From Boesenbergia rotunda (taxonomy: Eukaryota > Streptophyta > Magnoliopsida > Zingiberales > Zingiberaceae), in assembly GCA_024364735.1 (NCBI GenBank), contig JAGFNQ010000299.1:284013-348012 (forward strand): a DNA stretch of 64,000 nt. The letters run 5' to 3'. Shown here one piece after another: positions 24,850 to 34,918 of the stretch. Each line of letters starts with the position of its first letter. The first letter of the stretch is position 1. The position numbers and the translations under genes are program-made. The notes beneath the pieces were generated by a model. That model worked only from the letters and a program-made list of their open reading frames with translations, did no database searches and had not been told where the DNA came from.

Positions 24850-25064
24850 TCTCGCCCCCTTTTCCTTCTAATGCCGTTGGACTTGGTTGGATTTCGTTGC
24901 TATGATACGGTGAATAAATAATTGAGTATTAACATACAGACCTAATCAGTATTTCTCTCGGTAGTTTGTATAATTTTTTTCCAAAATGCACGTGAAAGTT
25001 TTGAAATTATTAGATTGCCCATCTTATAATTTAAATGGGAATTTATCAAGTCCACTAATTAAAA
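24850..25064. other. upstream flank of the p24 gene
   Basis: Leader/promoter region of the minus-strand p24 gene; no individual element could be assigned with confidence. Confidence 0.4.
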
Positions 25065-25290
25065 AATGATTAACGAGGTTTTTCCAATCAACCTCGGCAA
25101 CCGACCCGGCTATACGGAAGCTTTCCATCGATCGCTAAGATGAATCGGGAAGCGCTCACAGTGGACGGTCTAGAAGTCCAACGTCTCAGGATTCACGTCC
25201 CATTTAAAAGAAAATTTTTATAAATACATCGTAGCTGGAGATCGAATCATAAATATCTAAAATAATAACTTACCATCTTATCGCTACATC
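25065..25290 (-). mobile_element. SINE family S-A, copy 2
   Basis: Read on the minus strand it has a B-box-like GATTCGATCTCC, then a body with GTCCAACGTCTCAGGATTC on the plus strand (complement of the GCTGGGACG region), and ends ...TTAATCATTTTTT. It closely matches the copy at 62215-62460, base for base over most of its length. A tRNA-derived SINE is the best reading. Confidence 0.65.
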
Positions 25291-25509
25291 ATAACACCGG
25301 TGGCCCACTTCTTGAATTAAGACACATCCTATTGTAATAATTTCCAAAGGATCACTAATTTATCTAGTCTTCTCGTGCAATCGCTTTCTCTCACTCTCGC
25401 ACGCTTTCTCTCACTCTCTCTTTCCACTAATATAAAATTAAATCGCTCCCTTTTCTCTCATTAATTTTTTTATTTGATCATGAATTCCCGAAACTATGAT
25501 ACAACAAAA

Positions 25510-25735
25510 ACATAACTAATTATTATTTTAAATATTTATAATTCAATTCTTAATTATAGTATATTTTACAAAAATTCTTCTTCTAAATGAGGTATGAACT
25601 CTGAGACACTAAATTTCTAGACCGTTCATCGTGAGCACTTCCTGATTTACTCTGACGGTCAATGAAAATTTTCCTTAGGACCGAGCTAATCGCTCGAGGT
25701 TCGACATTATCCAACCTCGTTAATCATTTTTTTTT
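25510..25735 (+). mobile_element. SINE family S-A, copy 3, inverted to copy 2
   Basis: TTCTTCTAAATGAGGTATGA, TTTCTAGACCGTTCATCGTG, CCTGATTTACTCTGACGG and the tail CCTCGTTAATCATTTTTTTT mirror copy 2. The head is eroded. The two copies are separated by about 220 bp and face away from each other's tails, forming an inverted pair. Confidence 0.65.
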
Positions 25736-26263
25736 TGCTTGGTCCTCATATGCTCTCATATTAGGACCACGTTGGACATGGAATGGGGATATCAAGCCCA
25801 TCATATGAGAAAATAAAAAATAAAATAAAAAGAGATTATTTTTTTCAAAACCTCTGTACCATTATTAGGGAAGATCAAAAATAATATTGGAGAATATATT
25901 TGAACTTCTTGGTACCTCATAATTTCAGACCCACGTGAAATGATCATTTCAATTTCAGGTTCGTGTTAAGCCTTATTTTTTTTCCAAAACTTTTGTACTA
26001 CCATTAGGGGAGATTGAAAATAATAATGGAAGACATATTTGAGCTCTTTGTAACATTAGAAATCCACAAGCCTAAAATTGATGCAATCTGAGCTATATAG
26101 GCCAATTAGTCGATTTTGATCGAAACTCATTGATAGATATATCAGGCTATATGATATGTTCATATCAGCCACACCCCCTAAAATAATCATTTCAAACCCA
26201 ATGTGGACTTGAATTCAATGATCATTTTAGGCCCTATGGCTGATATGAATATATCCCTAGGGC
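25736..26263. other. intergenic DNA with short repeats
   Basis: No gene seen. Two similar segments (ATTAGGGAAGATCAAAAATA at about 25863 and ATTAGGGGAGATTGAAAATA at about 26004) and a small inverted repeat (TTCATATCAGCCA at about 26159; TGGCTGATATGAA at about 26238) are present. Confidence 0.5.
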
Positions 26264-27299
26264 ATAATTGTTGGTGACGAGATGGCTAGAGAGGGGGGGG
26301 GATGAATATAGCGAATCACTTTTCCTTTGAAGAGTTAGCAATTTCTGCACTCGAAGTTGTTAGTAGCACAGCGGAAGTATGGAAAACAGGATGTGCAGAA
26401 ACTAAAACCAAAAACTAACTAGCAAGATTAGCAAGATCGCTAACAAGGAGATTTTACAAGGTTCGGGGATAACTTGCCCCTACTCCTTGGCGTGCCTTTA
26501 AGGTGAGTGATCCCTTGATCGTCGGCAGATCAAGCCCCGGTTAACACCGGATAATTCAGCAACCTCCTTCTCGGTGGAGAAACCTCTCCACAGTGTGTTT
26601 CAAACAAGGATATAGTTTAAGCACAAAGAAACAATAAGAAGGATCTTACTCAAACACTTAGCAAGGACAAAAACACAGCAAGCTTCCCTGAGCTCCACCC
26701 AGTGGCGATCTCACGCAAGAACCCTTCTTCGTGTCTTCCCACTGTCGGACTCCAAGCTTCTTGTTCTCTCCTTCAAGCGCTCAAGTAATGGATGATTGCT
26801 TCTCAATTGCTTGCTCGGAATGATGGAAACTTCAAGAACACAGCAAGCTTAATGTGGAGAACTCAAAGCACTGGAACTCAAGAGCACAAGCTGAAGAACT
26901 ATCGTACTCTGCTCCACCGAAGCTCTCTCGTTCCTTTTGTTTCTCCACTAAGCAACAAGTGACCTCATCTCCAGCAGCCTCCAGCTGCCTCACTGCCAAC
27001 GCGCCAGCTACACTGAACCCTTACTGAACTTCCTGAGCTCCCTCAGCCAAGCTTCAGCCAACGGCTTCAGTCCTGCAGCTCCAGCCGTTGCAACCTGAGT
27101 TGAGAAAGGGACAAACCTGCTCCAAGGAAAGCCCTCTTTGACTTCTCCTTGAGTGTTTGAATCCTCCCCTGTCACCTGCAACTTAATCAGACTGTTAGTG
27201 CAGCAAATCACGCAGTAAATCAAATATCAGAGGTAAGTGGCAGTAAATATCAGATGTTCAAACGCGATCAGAGCGTCTGACAGTGCAATTTGAATTAAA

Positions 27300-27965
27300 G
27301 TGATCGATCACCTGACCGATCAGAGAGCCTCCTGATCGGTCACCAGACCGATCAGGCTGGTTCCAGACCGATCAGGCTTCGTCCTGATCGATCCCCAACG
27401 CTTAATCAGAAATCGCGATTTCTTTGAGATTCTCCTGGACTGATCACCAGACCGATCCCAGGTCGTGGATTGTTCACCGGACCGATCCACCCTTATATTT
27501 GGCGATTTCTGAGTTTGCAGGCTAAGCCTTCTGATCGGTCAACTGACCGATCAGGGTGTCACCTGATCGGTCAGCAGTCCGATCAGGTCATCACCAGGCC
27601 GATCAGGAACCGTCCTGATCGATCTTAGTGAGAAGCCCGCGAAGCTGGATCGTTCATCAGAACGATCTGCACAGTAATCCTGATCGGTCATCAGACCGAT
27701 CAGGAGCAGTTCAGCAAGGGAACTCAACCTCACTGCTCGCTCCCTGATCGGTCACCAGACCGATCAGAAGCCAGTCAATGGGTGAAACGCATACTCCCTG
27801 ATCGGTCACCAGATCGATCAGGAGCAGCACAGTAGGTTCCCAACCTGACTGTGTGCTCCCTGATCGGTCACCCGCCCGATCAGTCATCGCTGGATCGGTC
27901 ACCAGACCGATCCACGAAGGAGCAACGTGCCAGAATCCCTGATCGATCACCAGACCGATCCAGGG
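27300..27965. repeat. array of TGATCGGTCA/TGACCGATCA palindromes in the 3' LTR
   Basis: More than ten pairs of the type CTGATCGGTCAnnnGACCGATCAG occur with variable spacers, each able to form a small hairpin. The same array lies in the 5' LTR (about 38605-39275). Related words occur outside this element at 45840-46690. Confidence 0.9.
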
Positions 27966-27977
27966 ACTCAAACTTAG

Positions 27978-28420
27978 CCCTCCAAGCTATGTTTCCATCC
28001 ACCTTAGCCCTCCAAGCTAAGGATTTTCCATCTAACTCTCCAAGTTGGGAATTTGCACCTAACCCTCCAAGTTAGGACTTTTCACCTAGCCCTCCAAGCT
28101 AGGACTTTTCACCTAGCCCTCCAAACTAGGACTTTTCACCCAACCCTTCCGAGTTAGAACCTCATCCAACCTAGCCCTCCAAGCTAGGCACCTGACCCTC
28201 CAAGCCAGGACTTTTTCACCTAATCTTCCAGGATGGGAATTTGCACCTAACCCTCCAAGTTAGGACTTTTCACCTAGCCCTCCAAGCTAGGACTTTTCAC
28301 CCAACCCTTCCGAATCAGGACTTTTCCAACACCTAGCCCTCCAAGCTAGGATTTTTCACACCTAACCCTCCAGGTTAGGATTTTTCCAACACCTAGCCCT
28401 CCAGGCTAGAATCCTCCATA
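27978..28420. repeat. about 30-bp tandem repeat CCTAGCCCTCCAAGCTAGGA in the 3' LTR
   Basis: Over a dozen degenerate copies of CCTAGCCCTCCAAGCTAGGA plus CTTTTCAC spacers. CTAGC and GCTAG (or CTAAC and GTTAG) pair inside each unit, and both arms change together in several units, as compensatory changes would. The matching array in the other LTR is at about 39286-39725. Confidence 0.88.
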
Positions 28421-28528
28421 TCATGCCTAATCCCCGATCAGGACTTCATCATAATCACCATAATCATCAACCTAAACTAAAATCGTTGTCAACACCAAAA
28501 CAACAATCAGGGCCAGACTGCATCAACA

Positions 28529-28542
28529 ATCTCCCCCTTTTT
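28529..28542 (-). other. polypurine tract of the Sirevirus
   Basis: On the minus strand AAAAAGGGGGAGAT directly abuts the 3' LTR start TGTTGATGCAG. It primes plus-strand DNA synthesis. Further copies of the core (plus-strand CTCCCCCT) lie near 28622, 28666 and 28724, a repeated-PPT arrangement known from Sireviruses. Confidence 0.88.
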
Positions 28543-29063
28543 GTTGTTTGACAACCCGATTTTAAGTTTAAGGATTCTTAATCAAGTTTTCCAAATTTAG
28601 AATCATAGGGGAATCCAGATCCTCCCCCTACAACATGATCCTTCTAAACTTAACCAATCCACACTCTCCCCCTTTGTCGAACACTGAAAAGGGGCAAGAG
28701 GGACTGTTAAGATTAAAACCAACTCCCCCTCAACCCTAGAGGTATCCCAACTCAACAAAGATGTGATAGATTGATGGATAACCATACGAACACATGTGAA
28801 AAGGTATAGCAAGACATAGCAAGCACATGCATCATATGAGTCTGAAGTATAAACTCGCAAGGCATGCCATAATATTCATAAGTATCAAGTAGACATGGCA
28901 TTGTAAGCATGAACATGACAATTGAGCAAACATGGAGATAAAACTCATGGCATCAACAATAGATATACTAATATCAGATAAGCATGTGAAGCAAAGTCAG
29001 ACCAGTCAAAGCATAAGACATCCAGACAAGTAGCAAAATACGTGTGACACAAGGCCACAACAA

Positions 29064-29648
29064 TCAAGTCACAGGGCATACAGCCCAAAAGTCACACAAA
29101 TCATCCAAAGAGAAAGGTAAGATATAGCGAAGCTCAAACATCCGCTGGAAGGTCGTCATCATCCATCGTGGTGCTAGCAGAGGATCAGGAAGTTCAGGAT
29201 AGATTGAATAAAGATTCGGTGATCGTCGACCACCCAAGTACTCTGCCAAAATCTCATATGAAAAATCGAGGTTCATCTTCCCGACACGAGTAGTGAACTC
29301 GAATCCCCCTTGAGGACCTTGTTGTAGGTTGTTGTAGAATTCAGAGACGAGGTCGTAATTTATGGTCCGTTCCAAGGAAAGAAGAAAACCCAGATTGTAG
29401 TAAGTGACAATCTCCATGACAGAGGGACAGAACTCAGTCAGGAAAGGGACATCAATCGATCGACATGGTAATAGTTTGAAGGTCCTTGCTTGAAAGGCCT
29501 GTTTACATGCCGCATTTGGGAACCGGGAACTAGAAGAAGGTTGTGGCCTTCTAGAAGGGGCAGAGGAGGAAGGGGCTTTCCCCCTCGTGCTGCCCTCAGT
29601 TGGTTCCTTGCCCTTGGAAGACTTTCTAAGGAGGTTTGAATTGATCAT
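29064..29648 (-). CDS. env-like / plant transposon-protein-domain ORF of the Sirevirus
   Basis: An ORF of 194 codons between pol and the 3' LTR. After a Ser/Pro-rich, basic N-terminus it reads RTFKLLPCRSIDVPFL, then EIVTYYNLGFLLSLERTINY and LVSEFYNNL, the hallmark of the 'putative plant transposon protein' domain often found in Sirevirus env-like ORFs and related elements. No signal peptide or clear transmembrane segment was seen in this piece, so an envelope role is not supported. It stops early compared with the longer ORFs of this type and may be truncated. Confidence 0.55.
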   Translation of the reverse strand: MINSNLLRKSSKGKEPTEGSTRGKAPSSSAPSRRPQPSSSSRFPNAACKQAFQARTFKLLPCRSIDVPFLTEFCPSVMEIVTYYNLGFLLSLERTINYDLVSEFYNNLQQGPQGGFEFTTRVGKMNLDFSYEILAEYLGGRRSPNLYSIYPELPDPLLAPRWMMTTFQRMFELRYILPFSLDDLCDFWAVCPVT

Positions 29649-29649
29649 G

Positions 29650-31129
29650 ACACAGAATTCAAATTATTTGATAAGATCGATCATACAAAACAAGAATTGA
29701 TCATATAGGATAGAACCCAATCAGAGAATGCAACCCAGACACAATGATCAAAAGACACATTTGGTTTAAGGTTTGATCATATAAGATGACACCCAATCAT
29801 CAAAACAAAAGGAAATTTTGATCATAAGGTGAGAAAGAGGGTCACGGCAAAGTCAAAAAGGTCAAGACACCACAGGAAGAGCAAAAACAAGATTAGCTTC
29901 GTAAACAAGCATTATAGACTGATTTGAATGAAAAACCAAAGCAAAAACTTACTTTGGTGCCATCGTTGTCGTTTTTGGAAGTTGAGAGGAAGAAACCGTG
30001 CGCAGGAAATGTGCTCTCGGCGCAAGAGATGGTCGCAATGGTCGCAGAGTGTTTCTGCGAGAGAGGAACGCGCATAGGACTCACGCTCACGCGAGGAAGA
30101 AGAACACGAGGAGAGCCTTCTCGCACACACAGGGTCGCGCAAGGGGTTTTTCGGCGCTAGGGTTCGTGAGTTGAAGGTATTTCGCGAAGTTAATCGGTTG
30201 GTGGATTGGTCCAGCAACCAGAATTTAATGCGTTTGAACGGATCACCGTTCGATCTGATCGTGTCCAGATCGATCAGGCTATAGCCTGATCGGACTGGCA
30301 TGGGCCTGATCGGGCGGATGACCGATCAGACGCGCTCCTGATCGGTCGGGTGACCGATCAGGATACGAACAGTAGGGTCCGGAGAAAGACCTCTGAGCTC
30401 CCTGATCAGTCTATGGACCGATCCCCACAGGGTGCCAGATCGGTCCGGGGACTGATCCAGGCTGGCTCAGAATCCTTGGTCAAAAGGTTCGGAAAGTCAC
30501 TGCTGCCTCTCTGATCGGTCTGTGGACCGATCACCATAGAAAGGGACCAGATCGGTCTAGGGACCGGTCAGCCCTACACCTGATCGGTCCGGTGACCGAT
30601 CAGGGTACCTGATACGAACTGAAATGTTCAGTTTCAGAATTTCTGAAATTTCCAAACGATATTTGATGGTCTTTTTCGAACTTGGACAAGACCTCTTGAC
30701 TAAAATTGATCCCTGAACAAGAATCAAAAGTCCTTATGGGTTCAACAAACACTTTGACTCATCTAAATGGAGTCAAACTCAATCAATAATCAATCAAGCA
30801 AATTCAACCAAGTTTTGATTCCAAATCCAAGTTTCCAATCAAGTTGCCTTGATTGGAATGTCCAAGTATGATCATAGGACCAAATACACATATGTTATGC
30901 ATTGGTTTTCCCCAAACTTGGTCACCACCGTGATTATTATCTCGTCAACTTAATTCCTCAAGGGATGCGATGACATTTTGAGAAATTGAGTTGATCCTAA
31001 CATCTCACCCCATATCTAGCAAACAAAAACGTTTTGTTAAACCTTATAGTTTGTGTGAGATGTTCCCAAAGTTACCCAATTGTTCCCAACAATTTCGAAA
31101 TAACCATGAAGGGTTTTGACTGCAATTCG
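29650..31129. other. non-coding internal region of the Sirevirus
   Basis: Between pol and the env-like ORF. No intact gene; 30240-30610 holds another six or so TGATCGGTC/GACCGATCA palindromes like those in the LTRs. Confidence 0.6.
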
Positions 31130-31431
31130 AAAATCATGAAGTGCGACACATTCCCAATTCCCGTCTTAGGAAACTAAATTCATTTTCGGGAAGTGGTTTA
31201 GTGAAAATGTCAGCTAGGTTTGACTTTGACTCTACATAAGAGAGTATGATGTTCCCCTAGCTACATGATCCCTAATGAAGTGGTGTCTTACTTCAATATG
31301 TTTTGTCCTAGAATGATGGACTGGATTCTTGGTTAAGTTAATTGTGCTAATGTTATCACATAACACTTGCACACCCTTGTAACTCAATCCATAGTCCTCT
31401 AAGGTATGAATCATCCACAACAATTGCGATA

Positions 31432-32460
31432 TGTTAGGATCGATACGCCTTGCTAGAGGGGGGGTGAATAGCAAATCGTCTAATCTTCTTGTACCTACGT
31501 TGTTAGTTGCACAATGGAAACAATAATAAAAACAATAAACAATGCTAACAAACCGTATTTAGTTGGTATCCACCCCGACCGGGTGACTAATCCAACAATC
31601 CATCGGTGGATCACTCCCCGGATAACCTCCGGCTATCACGTGTCGCTCCTTGTGGGTGGAGAAACCTCACCACAACACCAAACAAAGCTCTGGACACGAA
31701 GACTACTAACTTGCCCTTAACCAAGACAAGTTTCGTCAAGAAACCACAGCCCGATCGAGTCCCCCTTTAAATAGACTCGGGCTGGAAATCACGCCACCAT
31801 TCGACTGCCCCCAGGGCAGTCGACTGGTGCCAGCCAAATTCGACCGTTGACACTCCAACGTTCAAATTTGCCAGCTTACCAGCCATCTACCAGTCGACTG
31901 CCCCCAGGGCAGTCGACTGGTCCCAGGGCTGAGACCTTTCTGTGAGTTCCATCAGTCGACTGCCCCTAGGCCAGTCGACTGGTCTACTCACCCACCTAAG
32001 GTTACCCATCTTGAGTACATTCCACTCCGCACTTAACCCTTAGGATTTCCCGAGTACAATCACACTGCACTCATACCCTCACGACTCGACTGACTCCTCC
32101 TCCGCAGCCTCGACTGTTGCCTTCGCGCCCTCTTCATCTTCGGCCCTCGTCCCTCGGATGCGCACGCAAGCCTCCAGCTTGCCTCCATGCCACCCTTCAC
32201 GTACGCCTCGAAGTCCGCGCCCATCAGCTCATCGTCCCTGCACTCCAAGGTCCCTCAGATACGCACACAAGCCTCCAGCTTGCCTCCATGCCATCCTTCA
32301 CTGTACTGAGGCCGTCCAGTCAAGTCCATATGCGTACCTGTACAACCTGCACACTCAACATACGCATATCAAATACACAGGTAAACCTAACTTAAACCCT
32401 TTGCACAAACATCAAAACCCATGGTCACACCGGACCATCTTAGGGCCGATTGCTCCAACA
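31432..32460 (-). mobile_element. solo LTR nested in the RNase H region
   Basis: 1029 bp, starting TGTTAGGATCG and ending GATTGCTCCAACA, flanked by CGATA (31427-31431; 32461-32465). Removing it and one CGATA copy rejoins the RNase H sequence (STTEAEYIA to LLWMIHTLEDYG). It contains CAGTCGACTG palindromes (31800-31980). Its reverse complement is the same LTR family as 52143-53158. A solo LTR arises by recombination between two LTRs of a former full element. Confidence 0.93.
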
Positions 32461-34418
32461 CGATATACTCTCTCCTATGGCGATATATTCTGCCTCGGTA
32501 GTGGAAAGAGCAACACAATGTTGCTTCCGACTCGACCAACTTACTAAGGACGAACCTAAGAATTGGCAGCCCCCACTAGTGCTTTTCCGGTCCAACTTAC
32601 ATCCAGCGTAGTCGGAATCCGTATAGCCCATCAAATCAAAAGATTCGGTACGAGGATACCAAAGACCTACACCAATTGTGCCCTTAAGATATCTCAAAAT
32701 TCGCTTAACAGCAATTAGATGAGATTCCTTGGCACATACTTGATACCTAGCGCACATACCCACAGCAAATAGAATATCCGGTCGACTGGCTGTGAGGTAT
32801 AGCAAACTACCTATCATGCTTCGAAATTGAGTTAGATCAACGGATTTACCACTCTCATCATTGTCTAATCTTATTTTTGTAGCCATGGGAGTGGTTACCT
32901 CTTTCGAATCACTCATATTGAATTTTCGAAACATTTCATGTGTAAACTTTGATTGGTGCACATGGATACCATCGCGAGTTTGCTTGATTTCAAGTCCAAG
33001 GAAGAAAGTCAACTCTCCCACTAGACTCATTTCAAACTCACTCTCCATGTGTCCAATGAACTCATTTAAATAGCCCTTGTTGTTGGAGCCACAAATTATG
33101 TCATCGACATATACTTGGGCTACAAATATATTGTCACCATCTCTTCGTAGAAATAGTGCAGGGTCTATTTGACCTCTAACGAAGCCCTTTTCAATCAAGA
33201 ATGTCGACAACCGCTCATACCAAGCCCGGGGTGCTTGTTTAAGGCCATAAAGTGCCTTTTTGAGCTTGAACACGTGGTTTGGATATTCGGTACTCTCAAA
33301 CCTCGGAGGTTGTTCGACATAGACCTCTTCCCTAATCAAACCATTTAGGAAGGCCGATTTGACGTCCATTTGAAATAATTTGAAACCACGATGTGCTGCA
33401 AATGCAAGCATCAATCGGATGGACTCTAATCGTGCCACGGGAGCATAAGTCTCATCATAATCAAGGCCTTCAACTTGACTGTAGCCCTTGGCTACCAAGC
33501 GTGCCTTGTTTCTAATGATTTCTCCCTTGTGGTTCAATTTGTTCTTGAAGACCCATTTGGTTCTAATAATGGTGGTCCTCTTAGGTCTAGGGACTAAGTC
33601 CCAAACCTGACTCCTCTCAAATTGACCTAGTTCATCTTGCATTGTGATAATCCAATCGGGATCATTTAATGCTTCATCAATTTTTCTAGGTTCAATTTTG
33701 GAAATTAGAGCAACTTCATTAGCCTCATTCCGGAAGAATGATCTAGTCCTAACCCCTTGATGGATGTCTCCAATAATTTGGTCTTGGGGATGACTAGAGG
33801 CTAATCTAGTTTGCCTTGGTGTTGGTGGTGCTTCTTGACCGGGTTCACTAGACACAAGTTCAGCCTCAGGATCCGGCTGATCAATGGGTTGTCTAAGTTC
33901 ACCGTCATCAGACTCATCACCATCAACAACACTTGGAGTTTCATTCAAACTAAGTCTCCTAAGTGCAAGTTGAACTCCTTCTACATTTTCTGATTGGTCA
34001 ATTGATTTCGGAATTTCTTCAAAAACTACATCAGAAGACTCTTCAACTAATCTAGTTTTCTTGTTGTAGACTCGGTAGGCTTTACTAACGAGAGAGTACC
34101 CGACTAGTATCCCTTCATCAGCCTTTGCCGTTAACTTTCCAAGGTGATCCTTGGTGTTTAGGATGAACACCTTACAACCAAACACCCTAAGGTGTTTAAC
34201 CGTAGGTGATTTCCCAAACCAAAGTTCATGGGGAGTCTTTTCTAAAAATCTATGGATGAGGACTCGATTTTGCACATAGCAAGCTGTATTTACAGCTTCA
34301 GCCCATAAGTAACTCGGAAGTGAGTACTCATTAAGCATGCTTCGTGCAGCCTCTTGTAGAGCACGGTTCTTTCTCTCTACAACATCATTTTGTTGCGGTG
34401 TTCTAGGAGTAGAGAACT

Positions 34419-34918
34419 AGGGGTGTCAAAAATCAACACGACCCGACGACCCAACCCGAATCGACCCGAAAAAAATCGGGTTCGGGTTAAAAATTTTCGG
34501 GTTTGGGTCGGGTTCGGATTGGGGGGTTTCGGGTTGAAAAAATTCGAGTTGGGTTCGGGTCGGGTTCGGGTTGACCCGAATTTAATATTTTATGAATTTT
34601 TTGGGGTTAAATCAAATTTTATTTTAAAAATTAAGATATTTTTATGTATATTAAAAACAATATAGTATGATCATGATGAAGTATTGAGATAAAAATGAAG
34701 AATTATAGGGAAAATGACGAAAAAAGACGTTTTGAATCGGTTTTTTCGGGTTATTCGGGTCAGGTCGGGTTGGTCGGGTTGAGTCGGGTTTGGGTTCGGG
34801 TTGGGGGTTCGAGTTGAAATCGGGTTCGGGTCGGGTTCGGGTTTGGGTTGGGAGTTAAAAATTTGTTTTTTCCCAACCCGACCCGAACCCGACCCGACCC
34901 ACCCGAATTGACACCCCT
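34419..34918. mobile_element. 500-bp non-autonomous TIR element, CGGGTT-rich, in integrase
   Basis: Terminal inverted repeats AGGGGTGTCAA and TTGACACCCCT; 10-bp duplication GTAGAGAACT at 34409-34418 and 34919-34928. Both halves are built from (T)CGGGTT-type hexamers in opposite orientation around an AT-rich centre, so the element folds on itself. Target length of 9-11 bp suggests a Mutator-like origin; no transposase. Confidence 0.92.

Larger units (their letters stand above)
26269..28528 (-). repeat. 3' LTR of the Sirevirus
   Basis: 2260 bp, starting TGTTGGTGACGAGATGG (plus strand) and ending GGCCAGACTGCATCAACA. It is nearly identical to the LTR at 37577-39836; the few differences seen include the poly-G run near 26294 and single substitutions, so the insertion is young. 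It contains a palindrome array (27300-27965) and a tandem stem repeat (27978-28420). Confidence 0.96.

Noticed and set aside
27978..28420. CRISPR-like regular repeats
   Set aside because: Units are directly adjacent and degenerate, with no unique spacers or cas genes; they lie in a plant LTR and are duplicated in the other LTR.
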